The notes under the pieces were generated by a model. The model saw only the letters and a list, made by a program, of their open reading frames with translations. It had not been told where the DNA came from and did no database searches. From contig NZ_AUGR01000010.1 in the NCBI RefSeq assembly GCF_000422765.1, forward strand, positions 124,001 through 188,000: a DNA stretch of 64,000 bases, written 5' to 3'. Position numbers and translations under genes: made by a program. This DNA comes from Neptunomonas japonica DSM 18939 (lineage in GTDB: Bacteria > Pseudomonadota > Gammaproteobacteria > Pseudomonadales > Balneatricaceae). Below, in pieces: positions 44,429 through 53,209 of this stretch (positions are counted from its first letter, which is position 1; each line of letters starts with the position of its first letter).

Positions 44429-45802
44429 TTGGATATTCGAGGGCATGTGATTTTAGTTGATGATGAGGCAATGGTGCGCCAGTCAACAGAGCAGTGGCTA
44501 AAGGTTTGTGGGTTTTCAGTAGAAAGTTTTTCCTGTGCCGAAAGCGCTTTGCAAGCAATCGATGAGAATTTTTCTGGTGTAGTTGTCACTGATGTGAAGA
44601 TGCCAGGCATGGATGGGCTTGAATTATTGCGTGAAGCCTTGATGAAAGTCTCGGGTATGCCGGTTATTTTATTAACTGCTCACGGTGATGTTGATATGGC
44701 AATAAGTGCTATGCGAAAAGGTGCGTATGATTTTATTGAAAAACCTTATGTTCCTGAGCGCTTAGCAGAAACAGTTCAGCGTGCTTGTGAAAAGCGCCGA
44801 CTGATATTAGAAAATAACAAATTGCAACAAAACCTTGCCTCTCTATCAGGAGTGGACGCTAGAATCATTGGTGTTTCTCCCGCAATTCAACGCTTAAAAC
44901 GCGAGTTAGTGAAATTGGCAGAGCAAGATACACATGTCATTGTTTATGGTGAGACCGGCACTGGTAAAGAGCTGGTTGCCCAGTGCTTGCATGAATACAG
45001 CCATCGTAAGAAACACAATTTTGTTCCGATAAATTGTGGTGCAATTCCAGAGTCGTTGATTGAAAGTGAGTTATTTGGACATGAGGCAGGAGCATTTACC
45101 AGTGCGGCAAAAAGGCGGGTAGGTAAGTTTGAATATTCTGATAAGGGTACATTGTTTCTTGATGAAATTGAGAGCATGCCTGCTAATTTGCAGATTAAGC
45201 TGCTGCGTGCTTTCCAAGAAGGTGTTATTGAGCGCTTAGGATCAAATACCGCTATTGAGGTTGACCTTCGTGTAATTGCTGCGTCAAAAGTTGATTTGAG
45301 AGATGATGACAATTTTAGAGAGGATCTGTTTTATCGTTTAAGTATTTCTCAGTTACATATCCCCCCTTTGCGAGAGCGGCTAGAAGATGTGCCTCTGTTG
45401 TTTAACCACTATTTGAAAATCGTTGCCTCAGACCATGATAAAAACCCACGGACGCTGTCTGTCCATGATCACTCTACTCTGATGAGTTATCAGTGGCCGG
45501 GTAATGTTCGGGAGCTGAAAAATATAGCCATTCGTTTTTCGTTGGATCCTGACCTGTCTGTTGCTGATATTCTTATGGCGTCTGAAGGAATGTCTCATGG
45601 GAGTGAAATTCTTTCTAAACAACTGTCGTTAGCAATACAGGTAGCCAATTTTGAAGCGGACGTTATTCGTGATGCGCTAGGCTTTCATCAAGGTAATATC
45701 AAACTAACAATGGAGCAGTTGGATTTACCACGTCGTACGCTTAATCAAAAAATGATTCGTTATGGCATTAACCGTAATGATTTCAAAAGTAAGTCGTTAT
45801 AG
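44429..45802 (+). CDS. dctD: DctD-like sigma-54-dependent response regulator
   Basis: A 457-residue NtrC-family regulator, TTG start right after the kinase stop codon with GAGGAGG before it. The receiver domain has Asp55 in VVTDVKMPGMDG; the AAA+ domain has Walker A GETGTGKE at 174-181, the sigma-54-contact loop GAFTSA at 221-226 and FLDEIESMP; a Fis-type helix-turn-helix closes the protein (NIKLTMEQLDLPRRTLNQKM). It should activate sigma-54 promoters after phosphorylation by the adjacent kinase. The downstream TRAP genes have a good -24/-12 promoter at 46053-46068, so they are the likely target. Confidence 0.92.
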   Translation: MDIRGHVILVDDEAMVRQSTEQWLKVCGFSVESFSCAESALQAIDENFSGVVVTDVKMPGMDGLELLREALMKVSGMPVILLTAHGDVDMAISAMRKGAYDFIEKPYVPERLAETVQRACEKRRLILENNKLQQNLASLSGVDARIIGVSPAIQRLKRELVKLAEQDTHVIVYGETGTGKELVAQCLHEYSHRKKHNFVPINCGAIPESLIESELFGHEAGAFTSAAKRRVGKFEYSDKGTLFLDEIESMPANLQIKLLRAFQEGVIERLGSNTAIEVDLRVIAASKVDLRDDDNFREDLFYRLSISQLHIPPLRERLEDVPLLFNHYLKIVASDHDKNPRTLSVHDHSTLMSYQWPGNVRELKNIAIRFSLDPDLSVADILMASEGMSHGSEILSKQLSLAIQVANFEADVIRDALGFHQGNIKLTMEQLDLPRRTLNQKMIRYGINRNDFKSKSL

Positions 45803-45849
45803 TCGTGATCTAAACGGCCAGCTCCAGTGTATTTTTAACCGGTTTCTAA

Positions 45850-45961
45850 AATAGGCAATAAATAGCGCATTGTTCTAGAAGTAGCTCTCTACGCAGGCTA
45901 ATACTCTTGTAAAAGCCTGTAGTTTCGTGGGCTCTGCCCACTAAGCCATTTATTGCCTATT
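45850..45961. repeat. Inverted repeat enclosing three hairpins
   Basis: Perfect 14-bp arms AATAGGCAATAAAT (45850-45863) and ATTTATTGCCTATT (45948-45961), extendable inward by two more pairs, enclose three stems: GTAG/CTAC (45881-45892), CAGGCT/AGCCTG (45894-45919) and GTGGGC/GCCCAC (45927-45941, loop TCT). It could be a structured RNA, a MITE-like element, or a pair of DctD binding sites in opposite orientation. Confidence 0.6.
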
Positions 45962-45972
45962 GGTGTTGGAGT

Positions 45973-45995
45973 ATGAGCAATAAAATGCTCATTTT
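45973..45995 (+). terminator. Weak terminator-like hairpin after dctD
   Basis: ATGAGCA (45973-45979) pairs with TGCTCAT (45986-45992) around ATAAAA, followed by TTT. A short, AT-rich stem, so termination may be partial. Confidence 0.4.
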
Positions 45996-46052
45996 AAATA
46001 AAAAACTATTAAAAATAAAAAATATATTTAAAAATCAAAAGCTTATGTTTTT

Positions 46053-46068
46053 TGGCCTGTTACCTGCT
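46053..46068 (+). promoter_or_regulatory. Sigma-54 (-24/-12) promoter of the TAXI-TRAP genes
   Basis: TGGCCTGTTACCTGCT has GG at 46054-46055 and GC at 46066-46067 separated by exactly 10 bases, as required for RpoN. The predicted start of transcription is near 46079, leaving a 42-base leader. The upstream gene encodes a sigma-54 activator. Confidence 0.75.
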
Positions 46069-46121
46069 TTATATGTTTTGTATCCAAGCTGCATTTATAA
46101 CAATCATAAAAAGGTGACAGA

Positions 46122-47150
46122 ATGAAAATCAGTAAACGTACATTGGTTAAAACACTTTCCATGGCGATTGCACTTAGCACGGTAGCGGGTGCCACAGGCC
46201 TTGCTCAGGCAGCCGAGAAGCGCTCTTATATCTTAGCGACGGCTTCAACAGGTGGGACGTACTATCCAGTTGGTGTGGCTTTAGCAACCTTGGCAAAGGT
46301 TAAATTGGAGCCAAAACATAAGATTTCGATGTCTGCTATCAACTCAGCAGGATCTGGGGAAAATATTAAGTTGTTGGGTGAGAACGAAGCACAGTTTGCC
46401 ATTCTTCAAGGTTTATATGGTGCGTGGGCATGGGAGGGCGAAGGTAAACTGAAAGCGAATGGCCCACAAAAAAATCTACGCTCTGTTTCCATGCTGTGGC
46501 AAAACGTTGAGCAGTTTGTGGTTAAGAGCCAGTATGCAAAATCGGGCACAATTGATGACCTTAATGCATTGGATGGAGAGAAGTTCTCAATAGGTAAAAA
46601 GAACTCAGGAACAGAAGGTTCTGGGCGTGAAATATTGAAAAACTTAGGAACTGATGCCGAAAAATTCAACTTTGCTTACATGGGATACGGGTCATCAGCT
46701 GATGCACTACAAAACGGAACCATTGAAGGGATGAATATTCCATCAGGTGTGCCTACTTCGGCGATCACTCGTGCTTATGCTGCGATGGGTAGTGATATCA
46801 CGGTGCTTGACTTTACTGATGAACAAATAGAAAAAGCAAATGGTGGGTACAAGCTTTGGACACGGTTTAACATCCCTGCCAATACTTACCCAGGTCAGAC
46901 AAAAGAGATCAATACCATGGCACAGCCTAATTTTTTGGCCGTTCGCGATGATGTCTCAGAAGATGATGTTTATATGTTGACCAAAACGTTTTATGAAAAT
47001 CTTCCCTTCTTAAACGGTATTCACAAGGCAACCAAAGCGATGGCGCTAGATAAAGCGATTGCTGGATTACCATTGCCTTTGCATCCTGGTGCTGCGCGTT
47101 ATTACAAAGAGATGGGGCTAACTATTCCTGCTCACCTGATCGCTAACTGA
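46122..47150 (+). CDS. TRAP transporter solute-binding protein, TAXI family
   Basis: A 342-residue periplasmic binding protein. Signal peptide 1-30 with cleavage near AQAAEK. Family signature at the mature start: YILATASTGGTYYPVG, then MSAINSAGSGENIKLLGENEAQFAILQG. TAXI proteins serve fused TRAP permeases and bind organic acids or glutamate/glutamine in the few cases studied. The gene is preceded by AAAAGGTGAC and lies 75 bp before the permease gene. Expression is likely driven by the sigma-54 promoter at 46053 under control of the DctB/DctD-like pair. The ligand is unknown. Confidence 0.92.
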   Translation: MKISKRTLVKTLSMAIALSTVAGATGLAQAAEKRSYILATASTGGTYYPVGVALATLAKVKLEPKHKISMSAINSAGSGENIKLLGENEAQFAILQGLYGAWAWEGEGKLKANGPQKNLRSVSMLWQNVEQFVVKSQYAKSGTIDDLNALDGEKFSIGKKNSGTEGSGREILKNLGTDAEKFNFAYMGYGSSADALQNGTIEGMNIPSGVPTSAITRAYAAMGSDITVLDFTDEQIEKANGGYKLWTRFNIPANTYPGQTKEINTMAQPNFLAVRDDVSEDDVYMLTKTFYENLPFLNGIHKATKAMALDKAIAGLPLPLHPGAARYYKEMGLTIPAHLIAN

Positions 47151-47225
47151 TCATCTCATTAGGTGCGGCTGTTATTCTGTCGCACCGGTTTTTCTTTTGT
47201 CTTTATAAAACCAAGGTGAGTAATT

Positions 47226-49361
47226 ATGACTCAGGCATCATCTGTTTCTGCACAGGACACTGCGGAAAAATTAAAAAAACTGGAGTTAGCGCAGCGGGAT
47301 GATGCCAGCCCAATAGGTCGCTTTATCTACTGGGCAGGTGTATGTTTTGCCATTGCTCATATCTACTTTAATACATTGGGTACCTTGTCAGAATTGTGGG
47401 TTTCGGCCCTACATTTTGGTGGCTTTGCTTTACTTTGCTCACTGATGTTTCCCATGGTTAAAGGGCCTAGTGGCGCTAAAAAATCAGTTCTATTTTTGGA
47501 TATTCTGATCGGTGTGGCTGCCGTAGTCTGTGCTTTGTATTTGATTGGCTTTGAAGACGCGTTGTATGAGCGTGGTGTGAAGTTTTCAAACTTGGATTGG
47601 GTGTTTTCAATTCTTGCTATCGGTATTGCGTTAGAGCTGACAAGAAGAACCACAGGTTGGTTTATTCCTTGCATGATCTTGTTTGCACTCACTTATGTGT
47701 TTTGGTGGGGGCCGTACATTGACGGTATGTTCGGTTTTGCCGGGCTTAGCCTTGAAACGGTTATGTATCGTAGTTATTTTTCATCAGAAGGGATGTTTGG
47801 GCAGATTGCCCGTATTTCATGGACCTATGTTTTCATGTTCATTCTCTTTGGAGCCTTCTTAGTAAAGTCTGGCGCAGGAGAATTTATTATTGAATTATCC
47901 CGCTGTGCTGCAGGACGCTTTGTTGGAGGTCCTGGTTTTGTTGCTGTTCTAGGTTCGGGTTTGATGGGTTCTGTTTCAGGCTCCTCTGTTGCTAATACAG
48001 TATCAACGGGTGTTATTACTATCCCGCTAATGCGAAAGGCAGGTTTTCCTGCACGTTTTGCTGCCGGTGTAGAAGCGGCTGCTTCTACAGGCGGGCAGTT
48101 AATGCCTCCAGTGATGGGAGCTGGTGCCTTTATTATGGCGTCGTATACTCAAATTCCTTATGTAGACATTATTGCAATCGCTGCTTTACCTGCGTTGTTA
48201 TATTTTATGTCAGTAGGTTTTTACGTGCGTGTTGAAGCGCAACGTAGTCACGCTCAAGCTGTAGAGTTAGATACTCGACCCGTTAAAGATGTATTAAAAG
48301 AAGGGTGGCATTTCTTACTACCACTAGGTGTTCTAGTAGGTTTGCTTATCTATGGTTTTACACCGACTTACGCGGCGGGCATTTCTATTTTGTCTGTCAT
48401 TGTCTCTTCTTGGTTATCGAAAAACCCAATGGGTATTAAGGATATCCTAGATGCCTTGGCGCAAGGCTCAAAAAATATGGCAACAACCGCTATCTTGTTG
48501 ATTGCTGTAGGCTTAGTTGTGAATGTTGTGGCGATGACAGGGATTGGTAATACTTTTTCTCTGATGGTCACTGAGTGGGCGGGAGGTAGCTTATTAATTA
48601 CCTTGGTATTAGTGGCGCTGGCATCCCTAGTGTTAGGGATGGGTTTGCCCGTTACTGCTGCTTATATTGTATTAGCGACGCTATCGGCCCCAGCGCTTTA
48701 TAGCCTGATGGCAGAAATGCAGTTGGTTCAGTTAATTATGGATGGCACTCTACCCGAAGTGGCAAAAACGATCTTTATGCTAGTCGATATGGATAAAGTT
48801 GCTTTATTGGCTGCGCCGATGTCTGAAGTGGATGCATTAGCGCTGGTTGATATGATTCCTACTGATTTAAAGGGGCAATTGTTACAGCAAGCGATTGATC
48901 CTACTTCTCTGGCTATGTTGCTTCTTTCTGCTCATATGATCATTTTTTGGCTGTCCCAAGATTCAAATGTTACCCCTCCCGTGTGTTTGACTGCTTTTGC
49001 TGCAGCGGCTATTGCAGGAACCCCGCCGATGGCAACGGGGATGACTGCTTGGAAAATAGCTAAGGGTATGTATGTTGTGCCGATTTTGTTTGCATATACC
49101 AATTTTATTGGTGGAACCGCCACAGAGGTTTTGACTATCTTTGCATTCTCTCTTTTTGGAATGTATGCATTAGTAGGTTTTATGGAAGGCTATCTGGAAG
49201 GGCCGTTATCACCCGTGTTACGACTCATATCTGGAGTAGTAGGGTTGGGCTTGTTGTGGCCGCACCATCAAATATTCATCAGCTTAATATCATTAGCTGT
49301 TTTTGTGGCCATATTTATCTATAGCCGCCGTTTGGCTTCCTCGAATACCGTTGCTGTTTAA
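47226..49361 (+). CDS. TRAP transporter permease, fused small and large subunits
   Basis: A 711-residue membrane protein with a short cytoplasmic N-terminus and about 16-18 hydrophobic segments. The first four (about 30-165) correspond to the small DctQ-type subunit, the rest to the DctM-type subunit. Typical stretches: GSVSGSSVANTVSTGVITIPLM, FAAGVEAAASTGGQLMPPVMGAGAFIMA, LVLGMGLPVTAAYIVLATL and TPPVCLTAFAAAAIAGTPP. Fused permeases of this type work with TAXI binding proteins and use an ion gradient. It is co-transcribed with the binding-protein gene. A GC-rich imperfect hairpin without T-run follows near 49396-49425. Confidence 0.93.
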   Translation: MTQASSVSAQDTAEKLKKLELAQRDDASPIGRFIYWAGVCFAIAHIYFNTLGTLSELWVSALHFGGFALLCSLMFPMVKGPSGAKKSVLFLDILIGVAAVVCALYLIGFEDALYERGVKFSNLDWVFSILAIGIALELTRRTTGWFIPCMILFALTYVFWWGPYIDGMFGFAGLSLETVMYRSYFSSEGMFGQIARISWTYVFMFILFGAFLVKSGAGEFIIELSRCAAGRFVGGPGFVAVLGSGLMGSVSGSSVANTVSTGVITIPLMRKAGFPARFAAGVEAAASTGGQLMPPVMGAGAFIMASYTQIPYVDIIAIAALPALLYFMSVGFYVRVEAQRSHAQAVELDTRPVKDVLKEGWHFLLPLGVLVGLLIYGFTPTYAAGISILSVIVSSWLSKNPMGIKDILDALAQGSKNMATTAILLIAVGLVVNVVAMTGIGNTFSLMVTEWAGGSLLITLVLVALASLVLGMGLPVTAAYIVLATLSAPALYSLMAEMQLVQLIMDGTLPEVAKTIFMLVDMDKVALLAAPMSEVDALALVDMIPTDLKGQLLQQAIDPTSLAMLLLSAHMIIFWLSQDSNVTPPVCLTAFAAAAIAGTPPMATGMTAWKIAKGMYVVPILFAYTNFIGGTATEVLTIFAFSLFGMYALVGFMEGYLEGPLSPVLRLISGVVGLGLLWPHHQIFISLISLAVFVAIFIYSRRLASSNTVAV

Positions 49362-49450
49362 GAGGGGCGTGTAAAGGATGTGTTTTAGTTCGTCCTGACC
49401 TTCATTGATTTGAAGGTTGGGGCGAGGCTAGAAGGTGTGAAGTAAAAAGC

Positions 49451-50701
49451 TTATGTTTCGGTGGAGTTCATTAAAAGCTTGTAGTCATACGCAATTAGTT
49501 TCCAGCGATGTAGATCTTTTAAGTGGTCTATTCTTTCTAAATAGGGTTCTGATAACTGGCTATTCATCTGAGAAGTATTGTGTTGCCATACCGGCGGTAT
49601 TAAGGCATCTGCAACATGTACTGCCGTCAGCGGCTGAAAGCTTAGGTCTGTTGATAGAAAGGGAATAGGATGAAATAGTATCGCTTCAACGGTTAGGGCT
49701 GGAATGCCCCATAGAGCCATGAGAGCGGCTCCTACCTCTCCATGATAAACCCCCATGATTTTTCTTTCTGCTGCATGCAAAGGCTTTTCTTCTTTTACGG
49801 CATACTGCAAAACTTTAAGGTATGCGGCGGGGTCTTGAGAGGCCATGACTAGAATGCCTACGTCATGAAGCAGCCCTCCTAAAAATGCCTGCTCCATTAT
49901 GCCTTTATCTACACCGACATCTTGGCAAATATCCCGTGCCAGCCTTGCTACTAATAAAGAGCGTTGGTTGGTTTTTTCAAATGAGAAATATTTCCAGTTT
50001 TTATGAGGAGGGTAGATGCCAGATGTTTGGCTGGATAATGCCAGTCCACGTAGCATGCGAATGCCGATCATTGAGACAGCTTCTGGTATATGACTAATCT
50101 GGCGCGGCAGACCAAAGTATGAAGAGTTAACCAGTTGGATTATTTTTGCACTTAAAGCAGGGTCACATTCTACGATAGCAGCAATTTTTCGGGCATCGGT
50201 AGTATCTGAGCTTAGCTCTTGAGTGAGTACCTTATACGTTGCCGGTGCTGCAGGAAGTTGTTGTTTTTGGCTGATAAAGTGTTTGAGTGTTGGGCGGTTT
50301 ATTAAGCGTGTGATTTTGAATAAGTATTCGATAGTCTGAGCTATCTGTTTAATGTTTTCTGGGTCAGAAAAAATGCGATGTGTTAACTCTAATTTTTGAG
50401 CCATTTCTTTAGGTGTTTCAAGCTTACTGCCCAGTTGAAAGCGCAGTATAGAAGGGCTCGTTTCTTGAACTCTACGTAACACACTGAGCTCTGTGTAGTC
50501 TTTCACAGAGCTGCTTATGATAATGGCGTCATAGTGGTTAACTTTAAGACGGGCGATAAGTACTTCTGGGTCGTCAATACAGAAGACTTCCCAGCTTTTT
50601 TGAGTTTTTTGGAGGAGCTTTGGCCAGTTAAGGTATTCGCCATGAGGATCAAGCAACATCATTTTGATGTTGGTTTCAGTAGAAGTTTGTATCTCTGGCA
50701 T
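49451..50701 (-). CDS. HDOD domain protein with N-terminal receiver-like region
   Basis: A 416-residue signalling protein. Residues about 12-125 have a response-regulator-like pattern (MMLLDPHGEYLNWPKLL, YDAIIISSS) but no clear acidic pocket, so it may be a pseudo-receiver. Residues about 145-350 form an HDOD domain: LPAAPATYKVL, IVECDPALSAKIIQLVNSSYFG, SHIPEAVSMIGIRMLRGLAL and LLHDVGILVM. HDOD proteins lack phosphohydrolase activity in known cases and scaffold signalling, often near chemotaxis or c-di-GMP systems. Transcribed alone, convergent with the TRAP permease gene. Confidence 0.85.
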   Translation of the reverse strand: MPEIQTSTETNIKMMLLDPHGEYLNWPKLLQKTQKSWEVFCIDDPEVLIARLKVNHYDAIIISSSVKDYTELSVLRRVQETSPSILRFQLGSKLETPKEMAQKLELTHRIFSDPENIKQIAQTIEYLFKITRLINRPTLKHFISQKQQLPAAPATYKVLTQELSSDTTDARKIAAIVECDPALSAKIIQLVNSSYFGLPRQISHIPEAVSMIGIRMLRGLALSSQTSGIYPPHKNWKYFSFEKTNQRSLLVARLARDICQDVGVDKGIMEQAFLGGLLHDVGILVMASQDPAAYLKVLQYAVKEEKPLHAAERKIMGVYHGEVGAALMALWGIPALTVEAILFHPIPFLSTDLSFQPLTAVHVADALIPPVWQHNTSQMNSQLSEPYLERIDHLKDLHRWKLIAYDYKLLMNSTET

Positions 50702-50857
50702 AGCTATGGCTACTCAAAAGGTTGTTCACAATTATTACTCAACGTTTTATGAGTACACTAAAGCCGATAGAAATTATATCGGCATTAGACTTTATGCTAT
50801 CACTCTTGCGGGTCGGATATCGCCTAATATCAGGTAAACAAGAATAACGAGTTGCTC

Positions 50858-51589
50858 TTATTGATCTGTATCATCGGGCAGATCATCAGCAGGCTTAGAG
50901 GAGTTAATTTCTTGAGGTCGGTTGTCCTCACGCATAACGCAATAGATTCTAAAGCCAAATACAGTGATTAAAGCACCTAAGAGGTCTACTACTGCAACAA
51001 TAGGTAGCTCAATTAGTATGCTGCGCTCTTCCATGTTAGACAGTGTGTGTGCTATCGGCATTTCTATGAGCTGGATCCCCGTAAAAAGAATCGCTAAACC
51101 GGGTAGTAGAGTCCAGAAATAGTCTGCAGTATCTTTCCAGCTTTGCTTTAAGCTATTAAGTGCCGACTGTTTCTCTAAAACACAAATGTAATCAGCAAAA
51201 GCAAGGCGAACACCAATATAAACACCGGGTAAGATGAACAGTAATAGCCCGCCAAATACGGCAAATGAGGTCAGAATAAAGGTAAATAACAAACTGCGCC
51301 AAAACGATAAACTAGCAAAAACGGCTTGTGACGCAGAGATCGGAGCGTTTTCTAATTTAGACTGCATGAGTAAAATGGTAGCGCCCCAATAAATCGGTAA
51401 AAGCGTTAGGCTCAAAATTGAGATATAGGCGGTTTTTTCTCTAAACTCATTAGTATCAGTTACGTTGATATCTAACCAGAGTGCTAGTCCATTTAATACA
51501 ACTAAGAAAGGTAGCTGTATCTTGGCAATGACAGAGAAGTTTTGTTTGAAAAAGAAAAAGCTTTGTCTAAGGTATTCAAAAGTGCTCAT
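50858..51589 (-). CDS. YciC-like (UPF0259) inner-membrane protein
   Basis: A 243-residue protein with about six hydrophobic segments between residues 20 and 220 and an acidic tail (ADDLPDDTDQ). The glycine/proline segment LLFILPGVYIGVRLAFADYICVLE resembles YciC and related DUF975-like proteins, of unknown function. It lies 21 bp after the riboflavin synthase gene and is likely co-transcribed. No enzymatic motif is visible. Confidence 0.65.
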   Translation of the reverse strand: MSTFEYLRQSFFFFKQNFSVIAKIQLPFLVVLNGLALWLDINVTDTNEFREKTAYISILSLTLLPIYWGATILLMQSKLENAPISASQAVFASLSFWRSLLFTFILTSFAVFGGLLLFILPGVYIGVRLAFADYICVLEKQSALNSLKQSWKDTADYFWTLLPGLAILFTGIQLIEMPIAHTLSNMEERSILIELPIVAVVDLLGALITVFGFRIYCVMREDNRPQEINSSKPADDLPDDTDQ

Positions 51590-51610
51590 AAATAATTTTT
51601 CTACGACAGT

Positions 51611-52222
51611 TTATAGGGTACGGTTGTTTAGAAAGCTATTAACAGTATCAACAATAGCTTGAGTTTGAGGGTCTACTTCCATATTGATTCTGTCACCCTG
51701 TTGAGCGCTGCCAAAAGTGGTAACAGCTAGCGTTTCAGGAATCAGGTGAATACTAAAGCGTGAGCCAATAACCTCACCTATCGTTAGGCTGCATCCATTT
51801 AATGATACAAAGCCTTTTGGCAGCAAGTACTGGAGTAGCTGTTCAGGTGCTTTTAGCCAAAGTGTGCAATTGTCAGTTGTGCTAACAATTTCATCGATAG
51901 TGACGACTGATGAAATATGCCCTGATAATTGATGGCCGCCGATTTCATCACCATAACGTGCGGCGCGTTCAAAATTGACAGTGTCTCCAACATTAAAGCT
52001 CCCCAGATTAGTTACTTGTAATGTTTCTTCGATAACATCAAATTGAACTTCGTTTTGGTCGAATTCGGTAATCGTTAAACAGGTACCATTCACGGCGATG
52101 CTCGCGCCTGTTTGCAGGTTTGAGGAGTTGCGCTGGGGTAAGCTGAGGCGTAATTGCATAAATTGGTCACGCTTGTTAAGTGCGATGACTTTGGCTAGTC
52201 CTTGCACAATACCTGTAAACAT
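51611..52222 (-). CDS. ribE: Riboflavin synthase, alpha subunit
   Basis: A 203-residue enzyme made of two lumazine-binding repeats. It dismutates two 6,7-dimethyl-8-ribityllumazine molecules to riboflavin. Repeat 1 begins MFTGIVQGLAKV with GASIAVNGTCLTI and VNFERAARYGDEIGGHQLSGHI; repeat 2 has LPKGFVSLNGCSLTIGEV and HLIPETLAVTTFG, ending INMEVDPQTQAIVDTV. The wording is close to the E. coli enzyme, which also stands away from the rib operon. No FMN riboswitch-like leader fits in the 87 bp upstream. Confidence 0.94.
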   Translation of the reverse strand: MFTGIVQGLAKVIALNKRDQFMQLRLSLPQRNSSNLQTGASIAVNGTCLTITEFDQNEVQFDVIEETLQVTNLGSFNVGDTVNFERAARYGDEIGGHQLSGHISSVVTIDEIVSTTDNCTLWLKAPEQLLQYLLPKGFVSLNGCSLTIGEVIGSRFSIHLIPETLAVTTFGSAQQGDRINMEVDPQTQAIVDTVNSFLNNRTL

Positions 52223-52309
52223 CTTTACCTTTCCTGTGTGTTGCGATTAATCTGAAGCGTAGAGGATAGCGTATATAGAAGTAAAATACCTGCACCTTAG
52301 GAGGTTCGC

Positions 52310-53209
52310 ATGCATTATCTGATCAGTGGTGGGACAGGGTTTATTGGGTCTGCATTGATTCATGCTTTATTGGAAGAAGGGCATCAGATAACGGTCATTT
52401 CTCGGACGCCAGAGAAAGTGGCGTTTCTTTTTAAAGGGGCAACTCAAAGCGTTGCTCTTGCACAGGTAAACAAGATTGCTAAAAAGGTTGACGGTGTTAT
52501 TAATTTGGCGGGAGAGCCCATCGTTGATAAGCGCTGGAGTGAGGCGCGTAAGCAATTATTACGTGAAAGTCGCGTTGATTTTACGAAAGAACTAATTGCA
52601 CAGTTAAAACGGGCTTCTGCTCGGCCTGAGTTTTTTATTAGCGGCTCAGCTATTGGTTTTTACGGGTCGCATGAAGGAGGAGCACCGTTAAATGAGGTGA
52701 GTCATCCAATATCAGGATTTACACATGATTTATGTCGTGATTGGGAGGCTGAGGCTCTAGAGGCTGAGAAGGTCTTGGGAGCGCGGGTGTGCTTAGTGAG
52801 AACCGGTGTTGTACTAGGAGCTGGTGGTGGAGCGCTAGCTAAAATGTTGCCGCCTTTTAATTTTGGGCTGGGTGGGCCTATTGGTAGTGGGCAGCAGTGG
52901 ATGTCATGGGTTCACTTATCTGATGAAGTATCAATCATTCGATTCTTGATGGAGCACCAAACTTTATTGGGAAGCTTTAACGCGACTTCTCCAAATGCGG
53001 TCACAAATGAGATATTTAGCCAAACCTTAGGTGGCGTTTTAGATAAGTCTGCAAAACTAAGAATGCCAAGTTTTGTGATGAAGTTATTGTTGGGCGATGC
53101 CAGTGAGTTATTACTAGAAGGACAGAGGGTGTACCCCGCACGCTTACTTGATGCAGGGTTTGAGTTTACTTATCCTGATCTTGAGGTGGCTCTACAGCAT
53201 TCCCTTTAA
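52310..53209 (+). CDS. TIGR01777 family epimerase/oxidoreductase (YfcH-like)
   Basis: A 299-residue extended SDR. The NAD(P) loop is GGTGFIGSAL at residues 7-16; family wording follows: NLAGEPIVDKRWSEARKQLLRESRV, GFYGSHEGGAPLNE, CRDWEAEALEAEKVLGARVCLVRTGVVLG, MSWVHLSDEV and a C-terminal VYPARLLDAGFEFTYPDLEVAL. The enzymatic role of YfcH is not established. Start ATG is preceded by TAGGAGG. Its last 44 bp overlap the end of the convergent potassium channel gene. Confidence 0.9.
   Translation: MHYLISGGTGFIGSALIHALLEEGHQITVISRTPEKVAFLFKGATQSVALAQVNKIAKKVDGVINLAGEPIVDKRWSEARKQLLRESRVDFTKELIAQLKRASARPEFFISGSAIGFYGSHEGGAPLNEVSHPISGFTHDLCRDWEAEALEAEKVLGARVCLVRTGVVLGAGGGALAKMLPPFNFGLGGPIGSGQQWMSWVHLSDEVSIIRFLMEHQTLLGSFNATSPNAVTNEIFSQTLGGVLDKSAKLRMPSFVMKLLLGDASELLLEGQRVYPARLLDAGFEFTYPDLEVALQHSL

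Larger units (their letters stand above)
45803..46121. promoter_or_regulatory. Regulatory region between dctD and the TRAP transporter
   Basis: 319 bp without a gene. It contains a 112-bp inverted-repeat structure with internal hairpins (45850-45961), a weak terminator (45973-45995), a very AT-rich stretch (about 45995-46045, fitting for bending) and the sigma-54 promoter of the TRAP genes. Confidence 0.7.

Noticed and set aside
52223..52309. FMN riboswitch before riboflavin synthase
   Set aside because: Only 87 bp separate the divergent genes, too short for the aptamer, and no conserved FMN-aptamer motif is seen.
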